Source of the DNA: Oxalobacteraceae bacterium
GTDB lineage: Bacteria > Pseudomonadota > Gammaproteobacteria > Burkholderiales > Burkholderiaceae_D
DNA: 64,000 nt
Reading direction: 5' to 3'
NCBI GenBank assembly: GCA_947374865.1
Contig: CANCDR010000001.1
Span: 248,001 to 312,000 of the forward strand
Below, one piece after another: positions 20,750 through 29,716 of the stretch. Under the pieces are notes generated by a model that saw nothing but the letters and a program-made list of their open reading frames with translations, was not told the origin of the DNA and searched no databases. Position 1 is the first letter of the stretch; every line of letters begins with the position of its first letter. Position numbers and translations under genes: made by a program.

Positions 20750-20826
20750 GATCGGCAATCGGCCGATCCAGAAAGCAATGCGTAAATTAATGCGGAAAAA
20801 TTACAAGGGCTGGCGGCGATCCCCCT

Positions 20827-21327
20827 TTATTTTTCAGCATGATCCGACAAACATTGCGCGGCAATCGGAAACCACTGTTCATTGGTCAACAGGCTGCTCA
20901 CCAGCGGCATGAGCTCCTCTTCTTCCTTATCAAAGCGCCGGCGCAAATTGTCGCAGTAATCCACCACGACATGGTAAATCTCAGCGAGCTGATCAGCGCC
21001 CGCCTTCAAGGCCTGGCTCATATTTTCGCGCGCGGCCTGCAATTGATGCATACCCTGCTGACTAAAGGATTCCAGCTCGGCCAACAGGGCATCGACTTCA
21101 TGCGTGACACCGCGAATGGCCGGGATGACATACAACTCCATTTTTCGTCGATGACAGTACTGATCGAATTGCGCCAATTTTTCCAGGACCGATTTGAACT
21201 GGCTTAGATCGTATTCGTGGACTTTTCTTAAAATATTGCGGATCGACTCCTGCAACTGCGACAGAATCGTACGCGAGGTTTTTTGTTCGACAGACAGAGT
21301 GATCAGTGTATAGGTGGTCGTCAGCAT
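20827..21327 (-). CDS. Hemerythrin-like (HHE-type) helical protein
   Basis: A 166-residue all-helical protein resembling hemerythrin-like cation-binding domains: VHEYDLSQFKSVLEKLAQFDQYCHRRKMELYVIPAI at residues about 35-70 and the C-terminal RRRFDKEEEELMPLVSSLL. Some expected metal-ligand His are not obvious, so metal binding is uncertain. ATG at 21327 has AAGGAGAT just upstream; the frame extends to 21417 but without a ribosome site. It lies between glnA and prfC and is transcribed with prfC's strand; a link to oxygen or nitric oxide would be guesswork. Confidence 0.7.
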   Translation of the reverse strand: MLTTTYTLITLSVEQKTSRTILSQLQESIRNILRKVHEYDLSQFKSVLEKLAQFDQYCHRRKMELYVIPAIRGVTHEVDALLAELESFSQQGMHQLQAARENMSQALKAGADQLAEIYHVVVDYCDNLRRRFDKEEEELMPLVSSLLTNEQWFPIAAQCLSDHAEK

Positions 21328-21507
21328 AGGATCTCCTTGAGACATTTTCCACGACACGTCGGAACAAGAACGACGAGAGCATGATGCCGAGATCATTGTA
21401 AGAATAAACACTGTCATGACGTTTGCGCAAACGCAAAGTCAGGTGCGGAAAAAGACGAAGGACAGCCGCTGCTGCCCTTCTCATTCCTGCTGCGCTGCTA
21501 CTGCTGA

Positions 21508-23160
21508 TCAGGCCAGCGTCACCGCATGCTCGCGCGTGGCGTGGAAAGTCAGCTGTGGCCAACGCTCCTGGGTCAGTTTCAGATTCACGCCGGACGTCGC
21601 CAGATAGGCCATATTGTTCGCCGCATCATAGGCCACATGATTACCTGCGGAGGATCTTTCAAAATCAGCCAATACCCGTTTATCGTCGCAAGAAACCCAG
21701 CGGGCGCTGCTAATGCTGGCCGTCTCGAACATGGCATCGACGCCGTACTCATTGAGCAGACGGCTGGCCACCACTTCGAACTGCAGCACACCGACCGCAC
21801 CCAGAATCAGATCGCCCCCGGTGATAGGTTTAAATACCTGCACCGCGCCCTCCTCGCCCAGCTGCTGCAGACCCTTGTAGAGCTGCTTGATCTTGAGCGG
21901 ATTACGAATCCGCACCACGCGGAAAAAATCCGGTGCAAAGTAAGGAATACCGGTGAACTGTAAAGGCTCGCCTTCTGAAAAACTGTCACCGATCTGCATG
22001 TTGCCGTGATTAGGCAGTCCGATGATATCGCCGGCATAGGCTTCTTCGACCTGCTCTCGTGCCGAGGCCATGAAGGTGACGACATTCGAGACCTTAATCT
22101 CCCGACCCAAACGTAGATGTTTGACCTTCATGCCGCGCTCGAAGTGTCCGGAACAAACGCGCAAAAAGGCAATCCGGTCGCGATGTGCCGGGTCCATATT
22201 GGCTTGAATTTTAAACACGAAGCCGGTAAATTTTGGCTCGGCCGGCTCGACCGATCGCACCGTTGCGTTGCGCGGACGCGGCGGCGGCGCCCAGTCCAGT
22301 AGCGCATCGAGAATTTCACGCACACCGAAATTATTGATCGCTGAGCCAAAAAATACCGGTGTCTGCGTACCGGCCAAAAAGGCCTCGAGGTCGAATGGAT
22401 GGGATGCCCCGTGCACCAGTTCGACTTCCATTTTCAACTGTTCGATTTCGAGCGGGAACATCTCGGCCAAGCGCGGATGGTCAATGCCCTTGATGATTTC
22501 AAATTCCTGATCAGCCTTTTCCGAACCGGCCGAAAACAACATGATTTCGTCGCGCAGCAGGTGATAGACACCGCGAAAAGTTTTACCCATGCCGACCGGC
22601 CATGTCACGGGCGCACATTCAATCTTGAGCACCGATTCGACCTCATCGAGTAACTCCAGCGGATCGCGCGTCTCGCGGTCCATCTTGTTCATGAAGGTGA
22701 CGATCGGCGTGGCGCGCATGCGGCAGACATTGAGTAATTTGATGGTCTGCTCTTCCACGCCTTTGGCGGCATCAATCACCATCAGTGCCGAATCGACGGC
22801 GGTCAAAACGCGATAGGTATCTTCGGAAAAATCCTGGTGACCTGGTGTATCGAGCAAATTGACGACGTGGTCGCGGTACTCAAACTGCATCACCGAACTG
22901 GCGACCGAAATGCCGCGCTGTTTTTCAATCTCCATCCAATCTGATGTCGCATGGCGGCCGCTCTTGCGCGCCTTGACGGTACCGGCCAGTTGAATCGCGC
23001 CCGAAAACAGCAGTAATTTTTCAGTCAATGTAGTTTTGCCGGCATCCGGGTGGGAGATGATGCCAAAGGTACGGCGGCGAGCGACTTCACGTGCGATCAC
23101 CTCGGAAGGCACGGTGCGCGGAACTACTTCAATCTCAGAAGCAGTGGAATCAGTGGACAT
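21508..23160 (-). CDS. prfC: Peptide chain release factor 3
   Basis: Translational GTPase that recycles RF1/RF2 after termination. The 550 residues contain G1 [12 protein letters not shown] (33-44), GISVAS switch I, DTPGH (105-109), NKMD (159-162), then domain II and a C-terminal RF3 domain ([20 protein letters not shown]). Length is slightly above E. coli RF3 (529) because of an N-terminal extension of about 20 residues. Confidence 0.97.
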   Translation of the reverse strand: MSTDSTASEIEVVPRTVPSEVIAREVARRRTFGIISHPDAGKTTLTEKLLLFSGAIQLAGTVKARKSGRHATSDWMEIEKQRGISVASSVMQFEYRDHVVNLLDTPGHQDFSEDTYRVLTAVDSALMVIDAAKGVEEQTIKLLNVCRMRATPIVTFMNKMDRETRDPLELLDEVESVLKIECAPVTWPVGMGKTFRGVYHLLRDEIMLFSAGSEKADQEFEIIKGIDHPRLAEMFPLEIEQLKMEVELVHGASHPFDLEAFLAGTQTPVFFGSAINNFGVREILDALLDWAPPPRPRNATVRSVEPAEPKFTGFVFKIQANMDPAHRDRIAFLRVCSGHFERGMKVKHLRLGREIKVSNVVTFMASAREQVEEAYAGDIIGLPNHGNMQIGDSFSEGEPLQFTGIPYFAPDFFRVVRIRNPLKIKQLYKGLQQLGEEGAVQVFKPITGGDLILGAVGVLQFEVVASRLLNEYGVDAMFETASISSARWVSCDDKRVLADFERSSAGNHVAYDAANNMAYLATSGVNLKLTQERWPQLTFHATREHAVTLA

Positions 23161-23656
23161 GGGAGCAGTCTATGCGAAAAGGGCTAAAGTCTAACGGCTC
23201 TCGCGCCCGAAGTCGACAGTCGATGACAAAGCATCCGGGATTTCTTTCTTCAATTGAGCGAGCACTATCGACTGACTCTTTCGCGCTGCCTTAAACATGT
23301 TTGATGAACATCAAAGTTATACACAAAAATTGTGACTAAGTCTGTTGATAAGTCCCTTGAAAAATCTGCAAGCCCTTGTTTTTATAATGTTTATCGCAAT
23401 TGGCTCATAAGTGCGCATTTCTCACCAATGGATCGTGCATGAAAAAATTCTTAGCATATCTTGGCAAATTTTTGTACTCGCAATATTGCGGGTCACAAAT
23501 TAAATTGCTTTTTTAATAATTTTAGGAATATTATTCACATCGAACCACGTGGTGATAAAGATAAGAAACAGCGCGTTAATTTGTGCTGCATCAAAATGCT
23601 CCGCCATCGATCGTTCAAAATGACTTGAATTCACGCAACATATAATGGAAGGCAAT
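23161..23656. other. AT-rich intergenic region with DnaA-box-like sites
   Basis: About 480 bp between the divergent prfC and HTH genes. It is AT-rich and contains TTATACACA (23317-23325), a perfect TTATNCACA DnaA box, and TGTTGATAA (23343-23351), a reverse box with one mismatch. No dnaA, dnaN or other origin gene is near. I see no convincing ORF in it. Promoters for both flanking genes must lie here. Confidence 0.5.
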
Positions 23657-23971
23657 ATGAATACCATCGACAAACTACAGTCACCTGTCTATGACCCCAA
23701 CCATCTTTTAGGGGCGCTGATTGAAAAACTCAACCTGAAAAACGACGCCGCCTTATCGCGCGCGCTCGAGGTTGCACCGCCTGTGATCAGTAAAATCCGC
23801 CACCGTCGACTCCCGGTAGGCGCTTCGTTGTTAATCCGCATGCATGAAGTTTGTCATCTGAGTATCAAGGATTTGCGCGTACTCATGGGCGACCGACGCG
23901 GCAAATTTCGCATCAGCGATAAGCAGTTCAAACCCAAGGCACTCACGCAGGCGGCGCATTCATTAGCGTGA
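23657..23971 (+). CDS. Small HTH-type DNA-binding protein
   Basis: A 104-residue protein with a Cro/XRE-like helix-turn-helix: LKNDAALSRALEVAPPVISKIRHRRLPVGASLLIRMHEVC at residues about 25-65. The C-terminus is basic. Proteins of this size and pattern are common in Oxalobacteraceae and have no assigned regulon that I know of. ATG at 23657 has GGAAGG four bases upstream; another ATG at 23645 would add four residues. Confidence 0.7.
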   Translation: MNTIDKLQSPVYDPNHLLGALIEKLNLKNDAALSRALEVAPPVISKIRHRRLPVGASLLIRMHEVCHLSIKDLRVLMGDRRGKFRISDKQFKPKALTQAAHSLA

Positions 23972-24072
23972 ACCACATGTTGTATTCAGTTCGACGAGGT
24001 GCAAAGGCTATCGACGATCAGTCGAACTGCCTTGCACCTCCATCAAACATGCCGCATTGTCACCGTGCACCG

Positions 24073-24159
24073 ATGCCGGAACCCAACGACGACCCGCTGC
24101 CAGAAAAAAACCCCTCCCCTGAGGAGGACGATTTACCGCCGCATCCTGATCCTGAGTGA
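24073..24159 (+). CDS. Possible 28-residue acidic, Pro-rich peptide
   Basis: ATG at 24073 opens MPEPNDDPLPEKNPSPEEDD and ends at TGA 24159. The composition (Pro, Asp, Glu) resembles small acidic hypothetical proteins annotated in related genomes. There is no clear ribosome site. It could be non-coding. The rest of 23972-24435 holds only a 7-bp hairpin at 24228-24247 (GTGCGGT/ACCGCAC). Confidence 0.25.
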   Translation: MPEPNDDPLPEKNPSPEEDDLPPHPDPE

Positions 24160-24435
24160 ATCCAGGAAAGGGCCGAATGTAGATGCGACAAAGCAAGTAA
24201 TGGGGCGTTGCCAAAGGTCTTAGAGAAGTGCGGTATGAAGACCGCACGGAGGGCTTTAAAAGTCAGGCTTTCACGCTGCTTTTACAGATATTTAGCGCGA
24301 CAGTGTTATCGCACCCGTCGATTAAATCGCTCAATTGACCGCTGAGGATGTAGCAATTTTGATACTCGCTGTGTAATTACTACGACAATGAGTGAAGAAT
24401 ATAAGCTTACGACAGCCGCAGTTTTACAACAGGGA

Positions 24436-24612
24436 TCAGGAAGTCTGTTTTTCCAAGCGCGCCCAGATCACGGCTTTTTCCGCTTCATCCAACACAATCC
24501 AGTTAATTACCTCGAGAAAGGTCCGGCCGCAGCCCTTGCAGATATCGTCCCCGAAGGTCGTCGAGCAGCGACCAACGCAAGGCGATTCAGGTTTGAGATT
24601 AGAATTTGACAT
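24436..24612 (-). CDS. DUF1289 family protein
   Basis: A 58-residue protein: after ten residues comes CVGRCSTTFGDDICKGCGRT, the four-cysteine DUF1289 pattern (C-x3-C-x8-C-x2-C), followed by LEVINWIVLDEAEKAVIWARL. The cysteines suggest a small metal-binding domain. The function is unknown. The gene is too short for common ORF cut-offs but the family match is clear by eye. Confidence 0.88.
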   Translation of the reverse strand: MSNSNLKPESPCVGRCSTTFGDDICKGCGRTFLEVINWIVLDEAEKAVIWARLEKQTS

Positions 24613-24761
24613 GCCGCAAGTGTATTCCAGCCGAGATTTATCTGCTTAAAGTGCGTCAAAACTACTTACAACCCGCCCAGGCATGCTGCACACACTCAGA
24701 TATAGGGCTCGTGAATATCGACCATGTCATAAAAAATGCATACAAGCGCAAAAAGTTTCGT

Positions 24762-24767
24762 TATGAT
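24762..24767 (+). promoter_or_regulatory. -10 element (TATGAT) of the small RNA candidate
   Basis: TATGAT lies about seven bases before the expected 5' end of the candidate small RNA. A poor -35 (CATACA) is present 17 bases upstream at 24739-24744. Confidence 0.4.
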
Positions 24768-24772
24768 GAATT

Positions 24773-24838
24773 TGTCTCCTCCAATCTCCTCAAGAAATTG
24801 GATTTCCCCGCCGCTGAAAAGCTGGCGGGTTTTTTTTT
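24773..24838 (+). ncRNA. Candidate anti-Shine-Dalgarno small RNA, copy 1 (about 65 nt)
   Basis: A short transcript unit between the DUF1289 gene and arfB. It begins TGTCTCCTCC, where TCTCCTCC (24775-24782) is complementary to a full Shine-Dalgarno sequence. A hairpin CCAAT...ATTGG (24781-24801) follows and displays a second TCTCCTC (24785-24791) in its loop. A terminator ends it: CCCGCC/GGCGGG stem at 24807-24829 plus nine T. The opposite-strand reading would be a tandem ribosome site, but no start codon follows it. A related unit is at 58749-58812. It resembles betaproteobacterial small RNAs described as toxic when cloned in E. coli; membership would need a covariance-model search. Confidence 0.6.
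24807..24838 (+). terminator. Rho-independent terminator of the copy 1 small RNA
   Basis: CCCGCC and GGCGGG pair around GCTGAAAAGCT, which can add two inner pairs. Nine consecutive T residues follow (24830-24838). No protein gene on the plus strand ends nearby, which is why an RNA gene is inferred. Confidence 0.85.
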
Positions 24839-24939
24839 GCCTCAAGCCGACACCTTGCTTGTATCTGCTCCAAATTCAGCAATGAGCCTATTGATTATAC
24901 GGGGAGACATCACCAGGCAGAGCCATCGACAGCGCCGCC

Positions 24940-25350
24940 CTATGCCGCGACTTTTCTGCGCGTATCCTTGATTTGACCGCGCATGATTTTACTGTCAAGA
25001 CGTCTTAATTTTGCCCCATGGCTGGGCTTGGTAGGCCGACGCATCACCGGGGCTACTCGAACACTGGCGACGAGTTCATGTAAGCGCTGAAGTGCCGCAT
25101 TTTTATTCCTGTCCTGACTACGATGCGTTTGCGCCTTCAAGATCAGCACGCCCTCCTTCGTGATGCGCTTATCCTGTAACTGGACCAGCCGCTGCTTAAT
25201 CTCCTCCGGCAAGGAGGATGCCACAATATCAAAGCGCAGATGTACCGCGCTCGATACCTTATTGACGTTCTGCCCGCCCGCACCCTGGGCCCGAACCGCC
25301 GTCAATTCGATCTCCGCTTCCGGAATTACAATGTCGTCTTGCCTATGCAT
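24940..25350 (-). CDS. arfB: Ribosome rescue hydrolase ArfB (YaeJ)
   Basis: A 136-residue class-I-release-factor-like protein that frees stalled ribosomes by hydrolysing peptidyl-tRNA. The GGQ motif is at residues 25-27 within RAQGAGGQNVNKVSSAVHLR. The C-terminal tail is basic (RRPTKPSHGAKLRRLDSKIM...DTRRK), as needed to enter the empty mRNA channel. The start at 25350 (MHRQDDIVIPE) aligns with the family; the frame runs to 25377 without support. Confidence 0.93.
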   Translation of the reverse strand: MHRQDDIVIPEAEIELTAVRAQGAGGQNVNKVSSAVHLRFDIVASSLPEEIKQRLVQLQDKRITKEGVLILKAQTHRSQDRNKNAALQRLHELVASVRVAPVMRRPTKPSHGAKLRRLDSKIMRGQIKDTRRKVAA

Positions 25351-25419
25351 GGAAAAGTATAGCGATGTAAAACACACATCATAGGTGAAAAAATAATAAA
25401 GTGGCTCAGACTCGATATA

Positions 25420-25740
25420 AATTAAGTAGGGTCAGAGTCGATATAAATTCACAGAAACAGTTTCCTCAAAAAATAATCCGGCTTCTCCGCTGCACCCCTC
25501 AGTTCGTCGGGGTCAAACAGAACACAGAATTAAGTAGGGTCAGAGTCGATATAACTTTAATGGAATAGTTTCTTCAAAAATTATCCTGAATTTGACCATT
25601 TTCCCTCAGTACTTTAAGGCCGACCAACTTGACGGCCGCGCAGGCTTTTTTCAATCCTGTTCGGAAAATTGGTACTATTTGAGCCGGTCGCAGCTTATCG
25701 TCGACCCAATTAAGGGATAGGCGTCGATTCTGACCCACCA
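25420..25740. repeat. REP-like repeat cluster (GGGTCAGAGTCGATAT family)
   Basis: A 27-bp sequence AATTAAGTAGGGTCAGAGTC... occurs at 25420-25446 and again at 25528-25554 in direct orientation, 108 bp apart. The 35 bases after each copy are also related (AGTTTCCTC / AGTTTCTTC, then AAAAA-TATCC). An inverted relative (GATTCTGACCC) lies at 25725-25735, and a partial copy GGGGTCAAACAG at 25509-25520. The GGGTCAG core is typical of REP elements mobilised by RAYT transposases. No such transposase gene is in this window. Confidence 0.7.
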
Positions 25741-25792
25741 GGACATGATGTCGAACCTATTCGCAAGATCCACATCTCTATAAGAGCAAACC

Positions 25793-28048
25793 ATGCCAAA
25801 AACCTCGTCTTTCCCGGCCGTGAGTCCTTACATTCCGGCCTCGGTTCAGATGCCCGAATTTACCCTGCGTGCCCTGTTCATGGGCGTTGTTCTGGGGATG
25901 ATTTTCGGTGCTTCGTCACTCTACCTTGTGCTCAAGGTCGGCCTGACCGTCAGTGCCTCGATTCCGGTGGCAGTCATCGCCATTACCCTGTTTCGCTTAA
26001 CGCATAAATTGGGCGGCAAGGATTCGACCATCCTCGAAAATAACATCACCCAGACCGCAGGCTCGGCCGGTGAGTCGATCGCTTTCGGGCTTGGTGTGAC
26101 GATGCCGGCGATCCTGATCCTTGGCTTCGATCTGGAAATTTCACGCGTCATGCTGGTCGGTGTCTTGGGTAGCCTGTTGGGTATTTTGCTGATGATCCCG
26201 ATGCGGCGCACGATGATCGTTTTACAGCATAACGAACTCAAGTACCCGGAAGGGACTGCCTGTGCCGAAGTGCTCAAGGCAGCAGCCAATGCGGAATCAC
26301 GCGCTGCAGCGGGTCTGAGCGCTGCTGACAGCAAAAACAGCGATGCCGATGCCAGCCAGCGCGCCAAAATCATCTTCGGCGGCTTTGGTATTGGCCTGCT
26401 TTATAAAGTCGCCAATATCGCCTTCAAGGGCTGGAAAGAAACGCCTGCCACCAGCTTTGGCGCACCGCTGCAAGGTGGCTCAATTGCCGCGGAAATTTCC
26501 CCTGAATTGCTTGGCGTGGGCTACATCATTGGACCACGCGTTGGCGCCATTATGGCCGCCGGCGGTGTGCTGTCATATTTACTGCTGATCCCGATGATTA
26601 AATTTTTTGGCGACCAGCTGACTAATCCCATCGCGCCTGGTGCCAAACTGATCAGCGCCATGAGCCCGGGTGAAGTACGGGCCTCGTATATCCTTTATAT
26701 CGGCGCCGGTGCTGTGGCAGCTGGCGGTATCATCAGCCTCGCGCGCGCCATGCCGACCATCTGGAACAGTATGCAGGCTGGCCTGAAGGGTTTGCGTCAG
26801 AGCGGCGGCGCTAAAGCCGGTGTCGATCGTACGGATCAGGATATCCCCATGAAGTGGGTCATGATCGGCACCTTCGGTCTGCTGGCCATCATCACGCTGG
26901 CCACACCGCTACACATGAACCTGCTGGGCGCCATTCTTATACTGGCCTTCGGCTTTCTGTTTGCGACGGTCTCCTCGCGTCTGACTGGCGAGATCGGCTC
27001 ATCTTCAAATCCGATTTCTGGCATGACCGTGGCGACACTGCTGTTGACGTGCATGGTATTTTTGCTGCTCGGCTGGACCGGCGGTCAGTATTACGTCACT
27101 GCCCTGTCAATCGGTGCCATCGTCTGTATCGCTTCCAGTAATGCGGGTGCGACGTCGCAAGATCTCAAGACCGGATTTCTGGTCGGCGCCACGCCGCGTC
27201 TGCAACAGTATGCGATCCTGGCCGGCGCATTGTGCTCGGCCCTGATCCTCGGACCAGTGCTGTTAAAACTTAATGAAGCCAGCACGGTCTATGTACCAGC
27301 CGCACAAGTAGCGCCGGGCCTGACGACGGATGCTACGATGTTGACCGATACCGCTGTACTCATTGGCCCACAAGCCGTGCAAGACGCAAACACTTACAAG
27401 GTCTGGCACAAGACGGATACCGTCGGTGGGCCTGCAGGAAAATACCTGGTCGATAATGCCGGTCAAGTGGCCTACCTGGTCGATCCGGGCATTAACGGCA
27501 CCTATACAAAACGCCCCGATGGCACGGAAGTCAAAAAATACGAAGCACCGAAAGCAGTCCTGATGTCTTACATTATTAAAGGCATTCTCGATCAGAAGCT
27601 GCCGTGGACGCTGGTGTTGTTTGGTGTCGTGATCGCCATCGTGCTGGAAATGGCGGGCGTCAGTTCGCTCGCCTTTGCGGTCGGTGTTTATCTGCCGCTG
27701 TCCTCATCTGCCCCGCTGTTCATTGGCGGCATGCTGCGCTGGTGGGTGGATCGCCGCAATAGCAAAATGGCCCACAATGCGCATTTAACGCCGGCCGAAT
27801 TACAGGCTGCGGGAGATGGCAGTTCGGGCGTTCTGCTGGCCTCCGGCTATATTGCTGGCGGCGCGTTGGCGGGCATCGTGATCGCGTTCACCGCAGGCGT
27901 AACCGCCGGCTTCGATCAGCGTTTGGGGGAGTGGGCGCAGGCCTTCAATCCTTTCTTCGCGGGCGCGAATGCCAATGCCTTATCACTGCTGCCCTATCTG
28001 GTGTTGATCGGTACGCTGTATTGGGTCGCACGAGAAAAAAAGGCCTGA
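25793..28048 (+). CDS. OPT family oligopeptide/metal transporter
   Basis: A 751-residue polytopic inner-membrane protein of the OPT family, proton-coupled importers of peptides or metal chelates. The N-terminal FTLRALFMGVVLGMIFGASS, NNITQTAGSAGESIAFGLGVTMPAILILG and QHNELKYPEGTACAEVL are family hallmarks. About 14-16 TM segments can be drawn. A hydrophilic loop of about 75 residues (around 505-580) precedes the last membrane block. The gene stands alone between the REP-like cluster and a strong terminator. The substrate is unknown. Confidence 0.93.
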   Translation: MPKTSSFPAVSPYIPASVQMPEFTLRALFMGVVLGMIFGASSLYLVLKVGLTVSASIPVAVIAITLFRLTHKLGGKDSTILENNITQTAGSAGESIAFGLGVTMPAILILGFDLEISRVMLVGVLGSLLGILLMIPMRRTMIVLQHNELKYPEGTACAEVLKAAANAESRAAAGLSAADSKNSDADASQRAKIIFGGFGIGLLYKVANIAFKGWKETPATSFGAPLQGGSIAAEISPELLGVGYIIGPRVGAIMAAGGVLSYLLLIPMIKFFGDQLTNPIAPGAKLISAMSPGEVRASYILYIGAGAVAAGGIISLARAMPTIWNSMQAGLKGLRQSGGAKAGVDRTDQDIPMKWVMIGTFGLLAIITLATPLHMNLLGAILILAFGFLFATVSSRLTGEIGSSSNPISGMTVATLLLTCMVFLLLGWTGGQYYVTALSIGAIVCIASSNAGATSQDLKTGFLVGATPRLQQYAILAGALCSALILGPVLLKLNEASTVYVPAAQVAPGLTTDATMLTDTAVLIGPQAVQDANTYKVWHKTDTVGGPAGKYLVDNAGQVAYLVDPGINGTYTKRPDGTEVKKYEAPKAVLMSYIIKGILDQKLPWTLVLFGVVIAIVLEMAGVSSLAFAVGVYLPLSSSAPLFIGGMLRWWVDRRNSKMAHNAHLTPAELQAAGDGSSGVLLASGYIAGGALAGIVIAFTAGVTAGFDQRLGEWAQAFNPFFAGANANALSLLPYLVLIGTLYWVAREKKA

Positions 28049-28090
28049 GGATCGCATCAGACCATCCGCATCCATATTAGTGATGCGGAT

Positions 28091-28124
28091 AAACCGGCAC
28101 TGTGAAAACGGTGCCGGTTTTTTT
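28091..28124 (+). terminator. Rho-independent terminator after the OPT gene
   Basis: Perfect 10-bp stem AAACCGGCAC / GTGCCGGTTT around TGTGAAAACG, followed by a T tract of seven counting from the stem. It lies 45 bp after the OPT stop and just before the convergent DMT gene stop. Confidence 0.92.
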
Positions 28125-29031
28125 ATGCCGACGCGCGCCGCGCCGACACCAAAATACCGGCGATGATCAAAATGAATGCCGCAAAATGATAGGCATGCGG
28201 CTGCTCACCCAAAAATGCGGATGACATCAACGCAGCAAAAAGCGGCGTGAGATTATTGAAAAAGCCGGCGATGCCCGGCCCGACCCGCTGCACACCGAGA
28301 CCCCAACAACGAAAAGCCACGATCGCCGGCCCCACACCGACATAGAGCAGCGCAGCTGCCAGCGTCCAGCCCCAGTCAATGTGTTGAGCGCTCAATGTCC
28401 ATTCACCCGCCGCAAAGGCGCCTGACCAAAGCAGGCCAAAGCCGACCTGTGCCAGCAGAAGGCCGGCCCAGTCATGACGAATCTCTCCCAGGCCTTCACG
28501 GTCGTTGAGCAGCCAGCTGTAAAACGACCAGGCAATCGTCGCCAACACAATGAACAGATCACCCGGCACCAGCCGCAGCGCCATCACATGCGCCCATTCG
28601 CCACGACTTAGTACCAGCAATACGCCGGCAATGGAGAGCACGCTGCCGACGATATGCCGGGTGCTGATCGTCGCATTAAAAAACAGTGCACCGACCAACA
28701 GCATCCACACCGGTAAACTGGCGGCGACGAGCGTGACATTGATCGGCGTTGAGGTTTGTAATGCCAGATATTGCAACGCATTGTAGATACCAATTCCGAG
28801 CAGACCCAATAAGGTATAGCGCTTCTTATGGCGCCATAAATCACTGCGCGCGCCAAACACTGGTGCAGCAAACGGCAGCAGCAGCAAAAACGCAATCGCC
28901 CAACGCAAAAAATTAAGCGTAATCGGTGGCACCATACCCTGCAGCATACGGCCGACGATTGCATTACCGGCCCACATCAAGGGAGGGACAGTCAGCAGCA
29001 GCGCGGTGGCGGGAGTGAGTTTTTGATTCAT
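28123..29031 (-). CDS. EamA/DMT family exporter
   Basis: A 302-residue inner-membrane protein with ten predicted TM helices in two EamA repeats (first: PPLMWAGNAIVGRML...; second: TIAWSFYSWLLN...). It is similar to RhaT/YdcZ-type drug/metabolite exporters. The substrate cannot be read from sequence. It converges on the OPT gene and is divergent from yjdM. Confidence 0.9.
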   Translation of the reverse strand: MNQKLTPATALLLTVPPLMWAGNAIVGRMLQGMVPPITLNFLRWAIAFLLLLPFAAPVFGARSDLWRHKKRYTLLGLLGIGIYNALQYLALQTSTPINVTLVAASLPVWMLLVGALFFNATISTRHIVGSVLSIAGVLLVLSRGEWAHVMALRLVPGDLFIVLATIAWSFYSWLLNDREGLGEIRHDWAGLLLAQVGFGLLWSGAFAAGEWTLSAQHIDWGWTLAAALLYVGVGPAIVAFRCWGLGVQRVGPGIAGFFNNLTPLFAALMSSAFLGEQPHAYHFAAFILIIAGILVSARRASA

Positions 29032-29136
29032 AAGTCATCAGATTTTACATTGAACTTACAGGTGCCCCGGTGAAGCTTCTATACCTTGAGCAGTTATAAT
29101 CAGCACTCACTAACGTACTGCCATCTGAAAGCGTCC

Positions 29137-29481
29137 ATGTCGACCATCCCTGCTTGCCCCCAATGCACCCTCGAGAACACCTATCCCGACGGTGAAAATT
29201 ACATCTGCGGTGACTGTGCTTACGAATGGCCGATCAACGCAGCGGTCGATGCCAGCGAAGCCGCGGATGCCATCGTTAAGGATTCCAATGGCAATGTGCT
29301 GTCTGACGGCGATGCGGTGGTTCTGATCAAAGACCTGAAAGTGAAGGGTTCCTCCACGACGCTCAAAATGGGCACCAAGGTCAAAAGTATTCGTCTCGTT
29401 GGTAGCGGCGATCATGAAGTCGATTGCAAGATGGATGGCGGTAGCTACATGCTCAAGGCCTGCTTTCTGAAGAAAGTCTGA
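29137..29481 (+). CDS. yjdM: YjdM (PhnA-domain) zinc-ribbon protein
   Basis: A 114-residue protein with an N-terminal zinc ribbon ([22 protein letters not shown], CxxC...CxxC) and the conserved PhnA/YjdM domain ([47 protein letters not shown]). Despite the historical phn name there is no phosphonate gene nearby. ATG at 29137 gives the usual N-terminus; the frame extends to 29086 without similarity. Confidence 0.93.
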   Translation: MSTIPACPQCTLENTYPDGENYICGDCAYEWPINAAVDASEAADAIVKDSNGNVLSDGDAVVLIKDLKVKGSSTTLKMGTKVKSIRLVGSGDHEVDCKMDGGSYMLKACFLKKV

Positions 29482-29497
29482 TCAGGACAAAACCCCC

Positions 29498-29716
29498 ATG
29501 AGCACACTGCATCCAAAAAAATTAATGCTCTCAAAATGGACTGCCGTGCATCCGGTCGCCAAACAAAAACATTTTTTGGTCACCAAGGTCGCCCTACCCG
29601 ATGCAGAAGGTCGAATTGAATGGGTTGAGCTGCAAGCCACTTACAGCGGCGCAGTACAACGCATGGCCTGGCGCGATCTGCGCGACGAAACGTGCTGGCG
29701 TCAGGGATGGGTTTAA
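29498..29716 (+). CDS. TIGR02450-type Trp-rich small protein
   Basis: 72 residues: the conserved N-terminal HPKKLMLSKWTAVHPVAKQKHFLV and C-terminal MAWRDLRDETCWRQGW are the marks of this widespread small family of unknown function. It is co-directional with yjdM (16 bp gap). Its TAA shares one base with the next start (TAATG). Confidence 0.88.
   Translation: MSTLHPKKLMLSKWTAVHPVAKQKHFLVTKVALPDAEGRIEWVELQATYSGAVQRMAWRDLRDETCWRQGWV

Noticed and set aside
20691-20912. 73-codon plus-strand ORF next to the glnA control region
   Set aside because: It contains the 20719-20749 hairpin and runs into the hemerythrin-like gene; no ribosome site.
23300-23645. Replication origin
   Set aside because: Only two DnaA-like boxes and no dnaA, dnaN, gyrB, parAB or rpmH nearby.
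24771-24800. Minus-strand tandem ribosome site instead of a small RNA
   Set aside because: The reverse reads GGAGGAGA, but no start codon follows at a usable distance, whereas the plus strand has a proper terminator.
25420-25554. Direct repeats as a CRISPR array
   Set aside because: Only two copies, spacing of 81 bp with spacer homologous to the sequence after copy 2, and no cas genes.
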